Shown: positions 55,296 through 64,000 of the stretch, piece by piece
Layout: each line of letters opens with the position of its first letter
Numbering within the stretch: the stretch's first letter is position 1
Source of the DNA: Urinicoccus massiliensis
Lineage (GTDB): Bacteria > Bacillota > Clostridia > Tissierellales > Peptoniphilaceae
DNA: 64,000 bases
Direction of reading: 5' to 3'
NCBI RefSeq assembly: GCF_900120405.1
Contig: NZ_LT635493.1
Location: 150,427 to 214,426, forward strand
Program-made: the position numbers and the translations under genes
The notes under the pieces: model-generated
What the model saw: only the letters and a program-made list of their open reading frames with translations
Databases searched by the model: none
What the model was told of the DNA's origin: nothing

Positions 55296-55324
55296 ATTGT
55301 AGTGGTTTTTTCTGCCTATTACAA
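55296..55324 (-). promoter_or_regulatory. promoter of the small ORF-DMT transporter unit
   Basis: The -35 TTGTAA (55319-55324) and -10 TACAAT (55296-55301) are separated by 17 bp. The leader to the transporter start is about 155 nt. Confidence 0.75.
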
Positions 55325-55340
55325 TACTTTATCTGGATTG

Positions 55341-55364
55341 AAAAAAAGAACCTGCCAGGCAGGT
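55341..55364 (-). terminator. terminator stranded downstream of IS copy 3
   Basis: ACCTGC/GCAGGT with a short loop is followed by TTCTTTTTTT in minus sense. Removing IS copy 3 places it about 40 bp after the rplQ stop, so it was probably the ribosomal operon terminator. Confidence 0.75.
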
Positions 55365-55378
55365 CCCTTATCTTTTCT

Positions 55379-56728
55379 GGCTCTTTGTCAAATGTTGGGG
55401 TGAGATTCATTCTCGCCCCTTTCTTATGCTCGAAAGACCATTAAAATGCGACTCTTAAAGTTCTCAAAATTCCGATACCCATAGGAAACCCGTTTAATCA
55501 CTTTGATTTTGTTGTTAAAGCCTTCTGTTTGTCCATTGGTGATGCCTGTGGAAAAGGCGTTTAGGATTTCTTCTTTCCAGTTTTCATAGGCCCGAATACT
55601 GGCTTTAAATTCCTTTAATCCACTTTCTTTAGCAACCCACAGCCACTTGTCTAAGGCCTGTCTTGCTTCTTCTTTGCTGGAGGCATCTAAGACGTCATAA
55701 AAGCGTTCTTTTAAGAGATAAGCTTCTTTGATTTCCTTGTCTTGCCAAAGCATTAGCTCCAATTTTTCTTTTTCTTCGGGGCTTAGCCGACTGCCTTTTT
55801 TCCGTAGGATGGACTTGGACCGTTTAAAGTAGAGACGATACTTTGCATCCCTTGCCTTTTGTCGTGTCTTGCGGACATTCTCTAAGGCCCAAAAGACTTG
55901 TCTGGCAAAATGAAACTTATCCGCAATGAAGGTTGCCTGAGGGAAGAATTCCTTTAAGACGGCGTAGAAAAGATGACTCATATCCATAACCACATACTTC
56001 ACCCTTCTTCGTTCTTCCTTGGGAAAAGAAGAAAAGTAGTCCATTAAAGCCTTCTTTCGTCGAGAGGGTAAAATATCCAGTACCTGGTGATGGATTGGAT
56101 CCACTAAAATACATTGGTATTTATCCCCACCAGCATTTCCCTTAAACTCATCCATACTTAAGACCCGAGGAAGATTTGGCCGCCTCCTTGGAGCCAACTT
56201 TAGATAGCTTGTGAGACAAGAGGAAGATAAACCCAAGTCCTTGGCAATAGAAGATAAAGACCGGACCTGTTTTAATTGGTCTTGGATAAAGAAGTGGAGA
56301 TCCTTAGTCCGTCTAGAATAAGGAGCTAAGAAATCCAAAGACTCATAAAAACGCTTCTGACAATGAGGACAAACAAAGCGCTTCTTCCGAAGAAAAAGAA
56401 AGACCTTCCGCAAGCCAATGGGCGTATGTTGGATCCTTTGCAGACGATAATCATGGATGCGAGAGGTCTTATGCCCACAAACAGGACAAAGTCCCTCCTT
56501 GTATAAAGAATGGAGTTTTACATCAATGTGATCATCAAAAGAGACCACCTCGTCAATAGAGACACCTTTTAAATTCAATAGATTTGTGTTAGTATAGTTT
56601 TGCACTTATCTCACCCTTTCATTTTGTTGTGGTAACTTTATTGTAAAGGAAAAAAGAGATAAGTGCATTTTTTATGGCAAAAAATAAATGTTGGAGTCTA
56701 GGGGGACCCCAACATTTATTATAGAACC
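55379..56728 (-). mobile_element. ISL3-family insertion sequence, copy 3
   Basis: 1350 bp, intact, inverted relative to copies 1 and 2. The 8-bp target duplication TCTTTTCT is at 55371-55378 and 56729-56736. It is inserted 11 bp past the rplQ stop region and before the likely operon terminator. It is nearly identical to copy 1. Confidence 0.96.
55424..56605 (-). CDS. ISL3-family transposase, copy 3
   Basis: A 393-residue intact transposase with a GTG start, differing from copies 1 and 2 by one residue (RQKARD instead of RQKTRD near residue 252). It is in the same direction as the ribosomal operon, so read-through could reach it, though the left-end terminator and start-site hairpin would oppose that. 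Confidence 0.96.
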   Translation of the reverse strand: MQNYTNTNLLNLKGVSIDEVVSFDDHIDVKLHSLYKEGLCPVCGHKTSRIHDYRLQRIQHTPIGLRKVFLFLRKKRFVCPHCQKRFYESLDFLAPYSRRTKDLHFFIQDQLKQVRSLSSIAKDLGLSSSCLTSYLKLAPRRRPNLPRVLSMDEFKGNAGGDKYQCILVDPIHHQVLDILPSRRKKALMDYFSSFPKEERRRVKYVVMDMSHLFYAVLKEFFPQATFIADKFHFARQVFWALENVRKTRQKARDAKYRLYFKRSKSILRKKGSRLSPEEKEKLELMLWQDKEIKEAYLLKERFYDVLDASSKEEARQALDKWLWVAKESGLKEFKASIRAYENWKEEILNAFSTGITNGQTEGFNNKIKVIKRVSYGYRNFENFKSRILMVFRA

Positions 56729-56747
56729 TCTTTTCTATGAATGGATC

Positions 56748-57089
56748 TTAAACTAATTCGATAATTGCCATTTCAGCAGAGTCTCCGCGGCGTGGTCCCA
56801 TTTTTAAGACCCGGGTGTATCCACCATTGCGGTCTGCGTATTTTGGTGCAATTTCTTCAAAAAGTTTTGTCACAACATCTTCATCATAAATGTATGCCAA
56901 GGCTTGGCGTCTTGCATGTAAGTCACCACGTTTGCCTAAGGTAATCATTTTATCAACAAGACGACGTGTTTCTTTGGCCCGGGTTACGGTTGTTGTAATC
57001 CGTCCTTCTGCAAGTACGTCTGTTGTTAGGTTCCGAAGCATAGCTTTACGATGGGCTGTTGGACGACCTAGTTTTCTAAGTGTTGCCAT
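56748..57089 (-). CDS. rplQ: 50S ribosomal protein L17
   Basis: A 113-residue protein beginning [20 protein letters not shown] and ending [11 protein letters not shown], full-length L17. It is the last gene of the ribosomal operon, 11 bp after rpoA, and is followed by IS copy 3. Confidence 0.97.
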   Translation of the reverse strand: MATLRKLGRPTAHRKAMLRNLTTDVLAEGRITTTVTRAKETRRLVDKMITLGKRGDLHARRQALAYIYDEDVVTKLFEEIAPKYADRNGGYTRVLKMGPRRGDSAEMAIIELV

Positions 57090-57099
57090 GATTTCCCCC

Positions 57100-58047
57100 T
57101 TACTCTTCCGATTCTTTTAAGGATAGTCCTAAATCTTCTAGTTTATTTTGGACTTCTTCTAGGGATTTTTTCCCCAGGTTTCTGACCTTCATCATATCTT
57201 CTTCTGTTTTTTGTGTAAGTTCTTCTACAGTATTGATGTTTGCTCTTTTTAAGCAATTGAAACTACGCACAGAAAGGTCCAGTTCTTCTACAGTCATTTC
57301 CAGAACTTTTTCTTTTTGGTCTTCTTCTTTTTCCACCATAATGTTGACGTCACTGACATGGTCCGTTAGGCCTATAAAGAGGTTTAGATGTTCTGTCAGA
57401 ATCTTGGCGGCCAAGGATACTGCCTCATCGGCAGGCATGGATCCGTCGGTTTCTACATCTAAAATTAAACGGTCATAGTCTGTTCTTTGTCCAACTCTTG
57501 TGTTTTCTACCTTCCAGTTGACTCTGCGAATTGGGGTGTAGTTGGAGTCAATGGGGATGACCCCAATTTGTGTGACTTCATCTTTTTTCAATTCGCTGGG
57601 TTCGTATCCACGACCTCTTTCAACGGTTAGGTCGATAAAGACGTTGGCGTCTTCGTTTAAGGTTGCAATATGGTGGTCCGGATTGATAATTTCAACATCA
57701 ATACCCGTTTGAATATCTCCTGCCAGCAGTTCGCCTTCCCCTGTCTTTTCAATGGTGATATGGACGGGTTCGTCGATATGAGATTTTAAGACAATTTCTT
57801 TAATGTTTAGAATTAATTCCGGTACGTCTTCTAATACTCCTGGAATTGTAGCAAATTCATGTTCAACGCCTCGGATGTTCACAAAAGAAACTGCGGCTCC
57901 TGGCAATGAGGACAAGAGGACCCTTCTTAAGGAATTTCCAATGGTGATTCCGTAGCCGCTTTCTAAGGGTTCTACGACGAACCGACCCATTTTTCCATCT
58001 TCACTTAAGCTTTGTATTTCAATGTCCGGTTTTTCAATCTCTAACAC
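57100..58047 (-). CDS. rpoA: RNA polymerase alpha subunit
   Basis: A 315-residue subunit. The N-terminal assembly domain (about 1-230; [20 protein letters not shown]) and C-terminal DNA- and activator-binding domain (about 250-310; [34 protein letters not shown]) are intact. The start is GTG. Gene order rpsM-rpsK-rpoA-rplQ lacks rpsD, which is at 31805. Confidence 0.98.
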   Translation of the reverse strand: MLEIEKPDIEIQSLSEDGKMGRFVVEPLESGYGITIGNSLRRVLLSSLPGAAVSFVNIRGVEHEFATIPGVLEDVPELILNIKEIVLKSHIDEPVHITIEKTGEGELLAGDIQTGIDVEIINPDHHIATLNEDANVFIDLTVERGRGYEPSELKKDEVTQIGVIPIDSNYTPIRRVNWKVENTRVGQRTDYDRLILDVETDGSMPADEAVSLAAKILTEHLNLFIGLTDHVSDVNIMVEKEEDQKEKVLEMTVEELDLSVRSFNCLKRANINTVEELTQKTEEDMMKVRNLGKKSLEEVQNKLEDLGLSLKESEE

Positions 58048-58085
58048 TATTGCTCGCCCTCCTTTACGGGTATTCTACAACACAA

Positions 58086-58478
58086 TTAAACGCGACGACG
58101 TTTTGGTGGTCTACAACCATTGTGTGGAATCGGTGTGACATCTTTAATCATGGTTACTTCAAGTCCTGAGGCTTGAAGTGAACGGATTGCTGCTTCACGT
58201 CCAGATCCAGGTCCTTTTACGAAGACTTCTACGGATTTTAATCCATGTTCTTTTGCTTTTTCAGCTGCTTCTTGGGCTGCTTCTTGGGCTGCAAATGGAG
58301 TGGACTTACGTGATCCACGGAAGCCTAATTGTCCTGCAGATGCCCAGGAAATAACATTACCGCTAACATCGGTTAGGGTAACCATTGTATTGTTGAAAGT
58401 CGAAGCAATATGAGCTTGACCTTTTTCGATATTTTTACGAGCACGACGACGTGTTCTTGTGGTTTTTTGTTTAGCCAA
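58086..58478 (-). CDS. rpsK: 30S ribosomal protein S11
   Basis: A 130-residue S11 with [16 protein letters not shown] and the C-terminal [12 protein letters not shown]. The start is TTG with GGAGAA upstream. It lines the 30S platform at the E site. Confidence 0.97.
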   Translation of the reverse strand: MAKQKTTRTRRRARKNIEKGQAHIASTFNNTMVTLTDVSGNVISWASAGQLGFRGSRKSTPFAAQEAAQEAAEKAKEHGLKSVEVFVKGPGSGREAAIRSLQASGLEVTMIKDVTPIPHNGCRPPKRRRV

Positions 58479-58493
58479 TCTTACTTCTCCTTC

Positions 58494-58856
58494 CTATTTT
58501 TTCTTGGATACTAATTTCTTAGGACCCTTACGAGTTCTAGCGTTGGTTTTGGTCTTTTGTCCACGTACCGGAAGTCCACGACGGTGACGAATTCCACGGT
58601 AGCAGTTGATTTCACGTAGACGTTTGATGTTCATTGCAACATCGCGACGTAAATCCCCTTCTACGGTGTAATGATCGATTTCATCACGTAAAGCTGCTTC
58701 TTCAGCTTCTGTCAAATCTTTTACACGTGTGTTGTAGTCAATTCCAGTTTTATCCAGAATTTTTTGTGCTGTGGAGCGTCCAATCCCGAAGATATAGGTT
58801 AGGCCAATTTCCACTCTTTTTTCTCTGGGTAAGTCAATACCTGCAATTCTTGCCAT
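58494..58856 (-). CDS. rpsM: 30S ribosomal protein S13
   Basis: A 120-residue S13 beginning [25 protein letters not shown] and ending with the basic tail [14 protein letters not shown]. It contacts the 50S subunit and P-site tRNA. AAGGAGGTG lies upstream of the ATG. Confidence 0.97.
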   Translation of the reverse strand: MARIAGIDLPREKRVEIGLTYIFGIGRSTAQKILDKTGIDYNTRVKDLTEAEEAALRDEIDHYTVEGDLRRDVAMNIKRLREINCYRGIRHRRGLPVRGQKTKTNARTRKGPKKLVSKKK

Positions 58857-58871
58857 GAGTGTTACACCTCC

Positions 58872-58985
58872 TTAACCTTGTCTTTGTTTATGTTTTGGGT
58901 TCTCACAGATAACCATGATGCGACCCTTTCTCTTAATAATCTTACATTTTTCACACATCTTTTTTACAGATGGTCTTACCTTCAT
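58872..58985 (-). CDS. rpmJ: 50S ribosomal protein L36
   Basis: A 37-residue protein, [20 protein letters not shown] followed by [17 protein letters not shown]. It keeps the zinc ligands (CxxC, C, H), so it is the zinc-binding form. AGGAGG precedes the ATG. It lies between infA and rpsM, the normal order. Confidence 0.96.
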   Translation of the reverse strand: MKVRPSVKKMCEKCKIIKRKGRIMVICENPKHKQRQG

Positions 58986-58999
58986 TGTATCCCTCCTTG

Positions 59000-59218
59000 T
59001 TACTTGTTACGCCAAGTAATTCTACCTCTGCTTAAATCATAAGGAGATAACTCTACGGTTACACGATCTCCTGGTAGAATACGGATATAGTTCATACGTA
59101 GTTTCCCGGAGATATGTGCCAGAATTTCATGTCCATTTTCCAACTCTACTTTAAAGTTGGTGTTGGGTAGGGCATCGGTTACGATCCCTTCCACTTCTAT
59201 GACATCATCTTTTGCCAA
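59000..59218 (-). CDS. infA: translation initiation factor IF-1
   Basis: A 72-residue OB-fold factor ([41 protein letters not shown]). It binds the 30S A site. The start is TTG, with AAGGAGGG overlapping the end of the upstream KOW gene. Confidence 0.97.
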   Translation of the reverse strand: MAKDDVIEVEGIVTDALPNTNFKVELENGHEILAHISGKLRMNYIRILPGDRVTVELSPYDLSRGRITWRNK

Positions 59219-59220
59219 AT

Positions 59221-59490
59221 TTAAACCCTCCTTGGTTCATTGAATGCTTTTAATGCTTTACGAATCTTGCTATCGTTTAATCCTTCTTGGTCTAGGTCCA
59301 GGTCTTGCTTTAAAATTTGCACGTGTTGGACCTTCTTTTTCTTGGGCCTGGCCAGTTTTCTCAACTTGCCGTCCACTAGAAGGAGATAGGTCTGGTCCAC
59401 AACTTCCAGAACAAGAAAGTAGCGATCTTTATCTCTTCCGGCTAAAGACCGTACTACTTGTCCTTGCTGAATCTCACTTGTGGTTCGCAT
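59221..59490 (-). CDS. KOW-domain RNA-binding protein
   Basis: An 89-residue basic protein. Residues 8-40 ([25 protein letters not shown]) are a KOW motif as in L24/L14e-like proteins, followed by a Lys-rich stretch. Such small genes sit between adk or map and infA in many Clostridia. The function is unknown, probably ribosome-linked. Confidence 0.85.
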   Translation of the reverse strand: MRTTSEIQQGQVVRSLAGRDKDRYFLVLEVVDQTYLLLVDGKLRKLARPKKKKVQHVQILKQDLDLDQEGLNDSKIRKALKAFNEPRRV

Positions 59491-59494
59491 TGGC

Positions 59495-60136
59495 TTAAGC
59501 CAATCCCTTTACAATTTGATCAAATACTTGGTCAATGTCTTGGGACCCATCGATGTTTAAAAGTAATCCTTGGGCTCTGTAGTAGTCAATAAGAGGTGAT
59601 GTTTGTTCCTTATAGACCTTGATGCGGTTTGCTACGGTTTCTTCCGTATCGTCCGCTCTTTGGATCAATTGGCCTCCATCGACATCACAGGTGCCTTCTT
59701 TTTTGGGAGGGTTGTTTTTAACATGGTAGGTTGCTCCGCAGGATTTACAAATTCTACGGCCGACTGCCCGTTCAACTAAGAGCTTTTCGTCTACTTCCAT
59801 GTTGACAACTCGATCTAATTTAATGCCCATTTTTTTCAGTTGTGCATCTAGGGAAACTGCTTGGGCTACTGTTCTTGGAAATCCGTCTAGCAAAAATCCA
59901 TTTTCACAGTCTTTACGAGTTAAACGATCTTGAACTAGGGCCACAACTAAATGGTCCGGTACCAAGTCTCCTTGGTCCATGTATTTTTTTGCTTCCAGTC
60001 CTAAATCCGTTTCTTCTTTAATGTTTTCTCTTAAAATATCTCCTGTTGAGATATGTGGAATTTGATATTTTTTAATAATTGATTCTGCTTGGGTGCCCTT
60101 CCCAGCTCCTGGTGGGCCTACGATAATAAGTCGCAT
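59495..60136 (-). CDS. adk: adenylate kinase, zinc-lid form
   Basis: A 213-residue enzyme with P-loop GPPGAGKGTQA at 7-17, DGFPRTVAQA near 85 and a lid containing CKSC, C and D (near residues 130-153), the Gram-positive zinc-binding lid. It interconverts AMP, ADP and ATP. It follows secY by 9 bp. Confidence 0.97.
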   Translation of the reverse strand: MRLIIVGPPGAGKGTQAESIIKKYQIPHISTGDILRENIKEETDLGLEAKKYMDQGDLVPDHLVVALVQDRLTRKDCENGFLLDGFPRTVAQAVSLDAQLKKMGIKLDRVVNMEVDEKLLVERAVGRRICKSCGATYHVKNNPPKKEGTCDVDGGQLIQRADDTEETVANRIKVYKEQTSPLIDYYRAQGLLLNIDGSQDIDQVFDQIVKGLA

Positions 60137-60145
60137 GACTTCCTC

Positions 60146-61426
60146 CTATTTTAAAAATCCTCGATAGTGTCTCATTAGCATTTGTTGTTCGATAACTCGA
60201 CCTGTTTCAAGAATAACTCCCACTACGATGATCATGCTTGTTCCACCGAAGTTAAAGCTCATTCCACTGGATTTTGTTAAAAAGTAGGGAAGAACGGCTA
60301 GGATGGATAAGGCAATCCCGCCTGGGAAGACTAAGCGGTTTACTGTCCGACTTAAATAATCACTGGTAGACCGTCCGGGACGGATGCCTGGAATAAATCC
60401 ACCATTTTGTTGTAAGTTTTTGGAATATTCCACTGTATTGAATTGGATAGTGGTATAGAAGAAAGTAAAGAAGACAATCAAGATAATGGTCAAGGCTGAA
60501 TAGATGCTGATACCCAACCAATTTCCTCCTGGTGAGAACCACTTGGTTACAAAGGCTGCAAAACCGGAATTCGGTCTAAAGAGCGCAATGGTTTGTGGCA
60601 TGGCCATGATGGAATTGGCAAAGATAATGGGCATAACCCCACTCATAAGAACCTTGATGGGAATATGGGTAGATTGTCCGCCATACATTTTCCGACCTAC
60701 AACACGCTTTGCATATTGAACTGGAATCCGACGTTCTCCTTCGTTTAAGGTTACAACGAAAACGACGATAGCCAGGGCAATGATTATAAATAGAATCAAA
60801 AAGACAACGGATGCTCGACCTGCAACAACGGCTGCAGCAGATCTGAAAATATCTGCTGGGAATCGAGATACGATACCGGCAAAGATAATTAAGGAAATTC
60901 CGTTTCCTATGCCTCGTTCTGTAATTAATTCGCCAATCCAAATTAAGAAACAAGAACCGGCTACGATAGATAATACAACGACTAAGTTTTCTAAGAATCC
61001 ATTTGCTAAGACAGCTTTAGAGAAAGCACCATAAACATAACCCAATGCTGTAACTAAGGCTAGAACTACAGATAGATATCTTGTGTATTTTGCAATTTTT
61101 TTACGGCCTGTTTCACCTTCCTTAGAAAGTGCTTCCAGGCTTGGAATTGCAATGGTCAAAAGTTGCAGAACAATTGATGCGGTAATGTAGGGATAGATGT
61201 TTGCAGCAAAAATCGTAAACCGACTCACTGCTCCCCCTGCCATTAAATCTAAAAATCCGAACAAACTACTTTGTCCATGAGATAATAATTTTGCAATATA
61301 TGCTCTATCTACAAAGGGCACCGGAATATTTGCGCCAATGCGATAGACTACCAGCATTAAAAGAGTAAAGATCATCTTTTTTCGAATTTCCGGTACTTTC
61401 CACGCATCTCTGATAGTCTGCAACAT
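60146..61426 (-). CDS. secY: protein translocase channel SecY
   Basis: A 426-residue protein with ten membrane helices, the plug region after helix 1 (GANIPVPFVD), and cytoplasmic loops with NEGERRIPVQYAKR and FIPGIRPGRSTSDYL. It forms the Sec export pore with SecE and SecG. The ATG overlaps the rplO stop as TAATG. Confidence 0.98.
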   Translation of the reverse strand: MLQTIRDAWKVPEIRKKMIFTLLMLVVYRIGANIPVPFVDRAYIAKLLSHGQSSLFGFLDLMAGGAVSRFTIFAANIYPYITASIVLQLLTIAIPSLEALSKEGETGRKKIAKYTRYLSVVLALVTALGYVYGAFSKAVLANGFLENLVVVLSIVAGSCFLIWIGELITERGIGNGISLIIFAGIVSRFPADIFRSAAAVVAGRASVVFLILFIIIALAIVVFVVTLNEGERRIPVQYAKRVVGRKMYGGQSTHIPIKVLMSGVMPIIFANSIMAMPQTIALFRPNSGFAAFVTKWFSPGGNWLGISIYSALTIILIVFFTFFYTTIQFNTVEYSKNLQQNGGFIPGIRPGRSTSDYLSRTVNRLVFPGGIALSILAVLPYFLTKSSGMSFNFGGTSMIIVVGVILETGRVIEQQMLMRHYRGFLK

Positions 61427-61875
61427 TAGATCACCTCAGCCTTTCCTCCAGCCGCTTCAATCTTTTCACTTGCAGATTTTGTAAAGTGGGCTGCTTGAAC
61501 AGTTACTTTTACAGTTAAGTCTCCATTTCCTAAGACTCTTAAACCGTCTTTGGCCTTGTTTTTGTTGACAAGTCCTCTTTCAGCCAGGCTGTCCAGGTTC
61601 ACTGTATCTCCATCTTTGAAGCAATTTAATGCAGAAACATTAATTTGTGCAAATTGTTTGCTAAAGTTATTTGTAAAACCGCGTTTTGGCAAACGACGGA
61701 ACAATGGCATTTGGCCCCCTTCAAATCCAGGGCGTACGCCACCACCGGAGCGTGCATTTTGACCCTTGTGACCACGTCCTGATGTCTTTCCTGTACCAGA
61801 TCCGGGTCCTCGGCCTACACGTTTTTTTGCCTTGACACCGCCACCTTCTGCTGGGTGTAAGTCATGTAATTTCAT
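61426..61875 (-). CDS. rplO: 50S ribosomal protein L15
   Basis: A 149-residue L15 ([58 protein letters not shown]). The second of two adjacent ATGs (61875) is better spaced from GGAGG than the first (61878). Confidence 0.97.
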   Translation of the reverse strand: MKLHDLHPAEGGGVKAKKRVGRGPGSGTGKTSGRGHKGQNARSGGGVRPGFEGGQMPLFRRLPKRGFTNNFSKQFAQINVSALNCFKDGDTVNLDSLAERGLVNKNKAKDGLRVLGNGDLTVKVTVQAAHFTKSASEKIEAAGGKAEVI

Positions 61876-61886
61876 CATGCACCTCC

Positions 61887-62063
61887 TTAATCTACGATTT
61901 CAACCATATAGTCAATGGCGCTGATCATTCCTCGAATTTGAGGAGTGTCTTGTTTTTCTACAACTTGGCCTACTTTTGAAAAGCCAAGGGCCTTGACTGT
62001 TTTTTTATGCTTGCTTGTGCGTCCAATAGGGCTTTTAATCAATTTAATTTTAATTGTTTCCAT
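61887..62063 (-). CDS. rpmD: 50S ribosomal protein L30
   Basis: A 58-residue L30 ([20 protein letters not shown], then [20 protein letters not shown]). It lies in the normal place between rpsE and rplO, with AAGGGGG upstream of the ATG. Confidence 0.96.
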   Translation of the reverse strand: METIKIKLIKSPIGRTSKHKKTVKALGFSKVGQVVEKQDTPQIRGMISAIDYMVEIVD

Positions 62064-62075
62064 TGATGAACCCCC

Positions 62076-62582
62076 TTATCCTAAAATTTCTTCTACACTC
62101 TTGCCACGAAGTTTTGCTACATTTTCTGCAGTTTTTAACCGGGTAAGAGCATCCATTGTTGCATTAACGGTATTTCTAGGATTGTTTGAACCAATGTTTT
62201 TGGTACGAATATCTGAAATTCCAGCTAGTTCGCACACAGCCCGCACTGGTCCACCGGCAATAACCCCGGTACCAGGTGCTGCTGGTTTTAAAAATACTTT
62301 TCCAGCTCCAGACACTCCATAAATTTCGTGAGGAATTGATGAGTCTAGTAAGCTTACTGAAACAAGATTTTTACGAGCGTTTTGTGCTGCCTTGCGAATT
62401 GCTTCAGGAACTTCTAAGGCTTTTCCTGTACCAATGCCCACATGACCATTGTGGTCACCCACTGCCACTAAGGCGCTGAAACGGAAGTTCCGTCCACCTT
62501 TTACAACCTTAGCTACACGGCTAATGGACACAACGCGTTCTTCTAAATCTAATTCACCTGCGTCTATTTTAGTACGTCTCAA
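62076..62582 (-). CDS. rpsE: 30S ribosomal protein S5
   Basis: The start is set at TTG 62582 (168 residues), because AAAGGAGG lies 7 bp upstream and the S5 core ([39 protein letters not shown]) begins there. A longer ATG frame (62636) would overlap rplR by 38 bp. S5 keeps the mRNA entry and decoding fidelity region. Confidence 0.95.
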   Translation of the reverse strand: MRRTKIDAGELDLEERVVSISRVAKVVKGGRNFRFSALVAVGDHNGHVGIGTGKALEVPEAIRKAAQNARKNLVSVSLLDSSIPHEIYGVSGAGKVFLKPAAPGTGVIAGGPVRAVCELAGISDIRTKNIGSNNPRNTVNATMDALTRLKTAENVAKLRGKSVEEILG

Positions 62583-62598
62583 GAATTTCCCTCCTTTA

Positions 62599-62961
62599 TT
62601 AGAATTTAAGTCCGGCTTCTCTTGCTGCTTCAGCAAGGGCTGCTATACGTCCGTGATAAATGTAACCTGACCGGTCGAAAACTGCTTCTTCGATTCCCTT
62701 TTCTTTAGCACGTTCTGCGATTAGGGTTCCAACTGCCTTTGCAGCCTCCATATTCTTTGTGCTATCAAGCTTTAAAGACCCATCTAAGGTCGATGCTTGG
62801 GCCAGTGTGTTGCCGGCTACATCATCAATTAATTGCGCATAGATGTGTGCATCGGAACGATAAACAGAAAGTCTTGGCTTTTCGCTTGTTCCTGAGACTT
62901 TATTTCTAACTCGGGCATGGCGTTTTTTACGGTTCGCATTCCGATCTATCTTTTTAATCAT
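62599..62961 (-). CDS. rplR: 50S ribosomal protein L18
   Basis: A 120-residue L18 ([25 protein letters not shown], ending [17 protein letters not shown]). It binds 5S rRNA. Its position between rplF and rpsE is standard. Confidence 0.97.
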   Translation of the reverse strand: MIKKIDRNANRKKRHARVRNKVSGTSEKPRLSVYRSDAHIYAQLIDDVAGNTLAQASTLDGSLKLDSTKNMEAAKAVGTLIAERAKEKGIEEAVFDRSGYIYHGRIAALAEAAREAGLKF

Positions 62962-62975
62962 AAAATCTCTCCTTT

Positions 62976-63515
62976 CTATTTACCTGTTTTACCAACTTTA
63001 CGACGGATGTGTTCGTCTACATACTTAACTCCCTTGCCCTTGTAGGGTTCTGGGCTACGGAAGCTACGAACATAGGCTGCATAAGCGCCGACTTTTTGCT
63101 TGTCTGCTCCGAAAATGGTAATTTTGTTTGCAGATGGAACTTCTACAGTAATTCCTTCCGGTGCATCTAATTCTAAAGGATGTGAAAATCCTAATGTTAA
63201 GGATAACTTGTTGCCGTTTTTCGCAGCACGGTATCCAGTTCCAACGATTTCAAGTTCTTTTTGATATCCATTGGCTACACCCTCAACCATGTTCGCTACT
63301 AGGGAGCGACTTAGGCCGTGGCTTGCTCTGGTCTTCTTTTTATCGTCACTTCTTTGAATGATGATTTGACCATCTTCTTGGCTAATCTCCATGTGTGGAT
63401 CGATGGCTTGTGTTAAAGTACCCTTTGGACCCTTGACTTCAACCACATTGTCTGGAGAAATAGTGACGGTTACACCGCTTGGAATATCAATTGGTTTTTT
63501 TCCAATTCTAGACAT
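62976..63515 (-). CDS. rplF: 50S ribosomal protein L6
   Basis: A 179-residue L6 ([16 protein letters not shown], and the C-terminal [27 protein letters not shown] signature). Full length, with normal spacing to its neighbours. Confidence 0.98.
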   Translation of the reverse strand: MSRIGKKPIDIPSGVTVTISPDNVVEVKGPKGTLTQAIDPHMEISQEDGQIIIQRSDDKKKTRASHGLSRSLVANMVEGVANGYQKELEIVGTGYRAAKNGNKLSLTLGFSHPLELDAPEGITVEVPSANKITIFGADKQKVGAYAAYVRSFRSPEPYKGKGVKYVDEHIRRKVGKTGK

Positions 63516-63531
63516 ATCTACACCTCCTAGA

Positions 63532-63927
63532 CTACCATACGTAACATACTACTTCGCCACCAATGCCTTCTTTGCGACATTCCTTGTCTGTTAAAAGACC
63601 CTTTGATGTTGAAATAATTGCTGTTCCTAAACCACCCAGTACCTTGGGCACTTCATTTGCTTGAGCGTAAACACGTAAGCCCGGTTTAGAGATTCTTTTG
63701 ATGCCGGAGATTACTTTTTCTCCTTCATCGCTGTATTTTAAAGTTATTCTTAAAACATTTTGCTTGTTATCTTCGATAACTTCAACGTTTTTGATATAAC
63801 CTTCTCTTAATAAAATATCCGAAATTCCTTTTTTCACATTTGAGCTTGGTACATCCACTGTTGCGTGTTTTGCATGGGCTCCATTGCGAATTCTTGTAAG
63901 CATATCTGCTATAGGATCTGTCATCAT
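63532..63927 (-). CDS. rpsH: 30S ribosomal protein S8
   Basis: A 131-residue S8 ([27 protein letters not shown], ending [15 protein letters not shown]). The first of two adjacent ATGs is used, 7 bp from AGGAGG. Confidence 0.98.
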   Translation of the reverse strand: MMTDPIADMLTRIRNGAHAKHATVDVPSSNVKKGISDILLREGYIKNVEVIEDNKQNVLRITLKYSDEGEKVISGIKRISKPGLRVYAQANEVPKVLGGLGTAIISTSKGLLTDKECRKEGIGGEVVCYVW

Positions 63928-63945
63928 AGAACTTCCTCCTTTCGG

Positions 63946-64000
63946 TTACCAGCTGGCCTTACGAACGCCAGGGATTTCCCCGCGGTAGGCCAACTTTCTG
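63946..64000 (-). CDS. rpsN: 30S ribosomal protein S14, C-terminal end only
   Basis: The last 17 codons (RKLAYRGEIPGVRKASW then TAA) match the C-terminus of type Z S14. The gene runs off the right edge. It precedes rpsH, as expected in the spc operon. Confidence 0.9.
   Translation of the reverse strand, partial: RKLAYRGEIPGVRKASW

Noticed and set aside
55113-55444. Plus-strand open frames across the DMT transporter upstream region
   Set aside because: No ribosome binding site or protein-like composition; they run opposite to a good promoter and into the IS.

Overview
The window is a low-to-moderate GC Gram-positive (Firmicutes-type) chromosome segment. Evidence: ribosome binding sites of the AGGAGG type, sigma-A style promoters, a T-box leader on valS, the zapA-U32-mutS2 gene order, an LPXTG-anchored surface protein with sortases, and zinc-lid adenylate kinase. 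The gene set (K+-dependent membrane pyrophosphatase, DUF4080 radical SAM protein, LarC/LarE, viroplasmin-type RNase H) suggests an anaerobic clostridia-like coccus or rod, perhaps a Tissierellia/Peptoniphilaceae relative. That placement is inference; the 16S rRNA gene at 628-2152 would settle it.

Layout. 1-2509: an rRNA operon on the minus strand (16S, tRNA-Ala, 5' part of 23S) driven by three tandem, visibly duplicated promoters. 2484-16463: a long minus-strand gene train pheS-pheT-zapA-U32-mutS2-argS-radical SAM-membrane protein-TPR protein that runs straight into the rRNA promoters. 16500-16800: tRNA-Phe, tRNA-Ser, tRNA-Cys with their own promoter and terminator. 16901-20709: hpt-CPBP protease-sirtuin-methyltransferase-hslO. 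20776-25262: a DUF4364 gene, then an MBOAT acyltransferase/SGNH protein/class B sortase operon and a lipoprotein. 25317-31631: valS with T-box, trpS, a P1-type aminopeptidase and an MTA/SAH deaminase-like amidohydrolase. 31805-43002: free-standing rpsD, universal stress protein, a G5/3D cell-wall protein, Nudix, MscL with a zinc ribbon, dCMP deaminase, RNase H, larC-larE, pta and a second class B sortase. 43012-50646: a 2544-residue LPKTG surface protein directly upstream of that second sortase. 50836-55266: CmpB-like membrane protein, K+-dependent membrane pyrophosphatase, secG, and a DMT transporter with a small upstream ORF. 56748-64000: the 3' half of the ribosomal-protein operon (rpsN part through rplQ, with secY, adk, infA, rpoA).

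Three nearly identical 1350-bp ISL3-family insertion sequences (32485-33834, 40912-42261, 55379-56728) are intact, each with 8-bp target duplications. All three targets are T-rich (TTTTTTCT twice, TCTTTTCT once) and all lie at or next to transcription terminators. Each element carries its own left-end terminator and a start-codon-sequestering inverted repeat.

The parts most worth following up are the sortase/surface systems (MBOAT-SGNH-sortase B, and giant LPKTG protein-sortase B), the terminator-directed insertion pattern of the IS, the duplicated rRNA promoters, the MscL-zinc ribbon fusion, and the small ORF coupled to the DMT transporter. No CRISPR array, prophage or toxin-antitoxin locus was seen.
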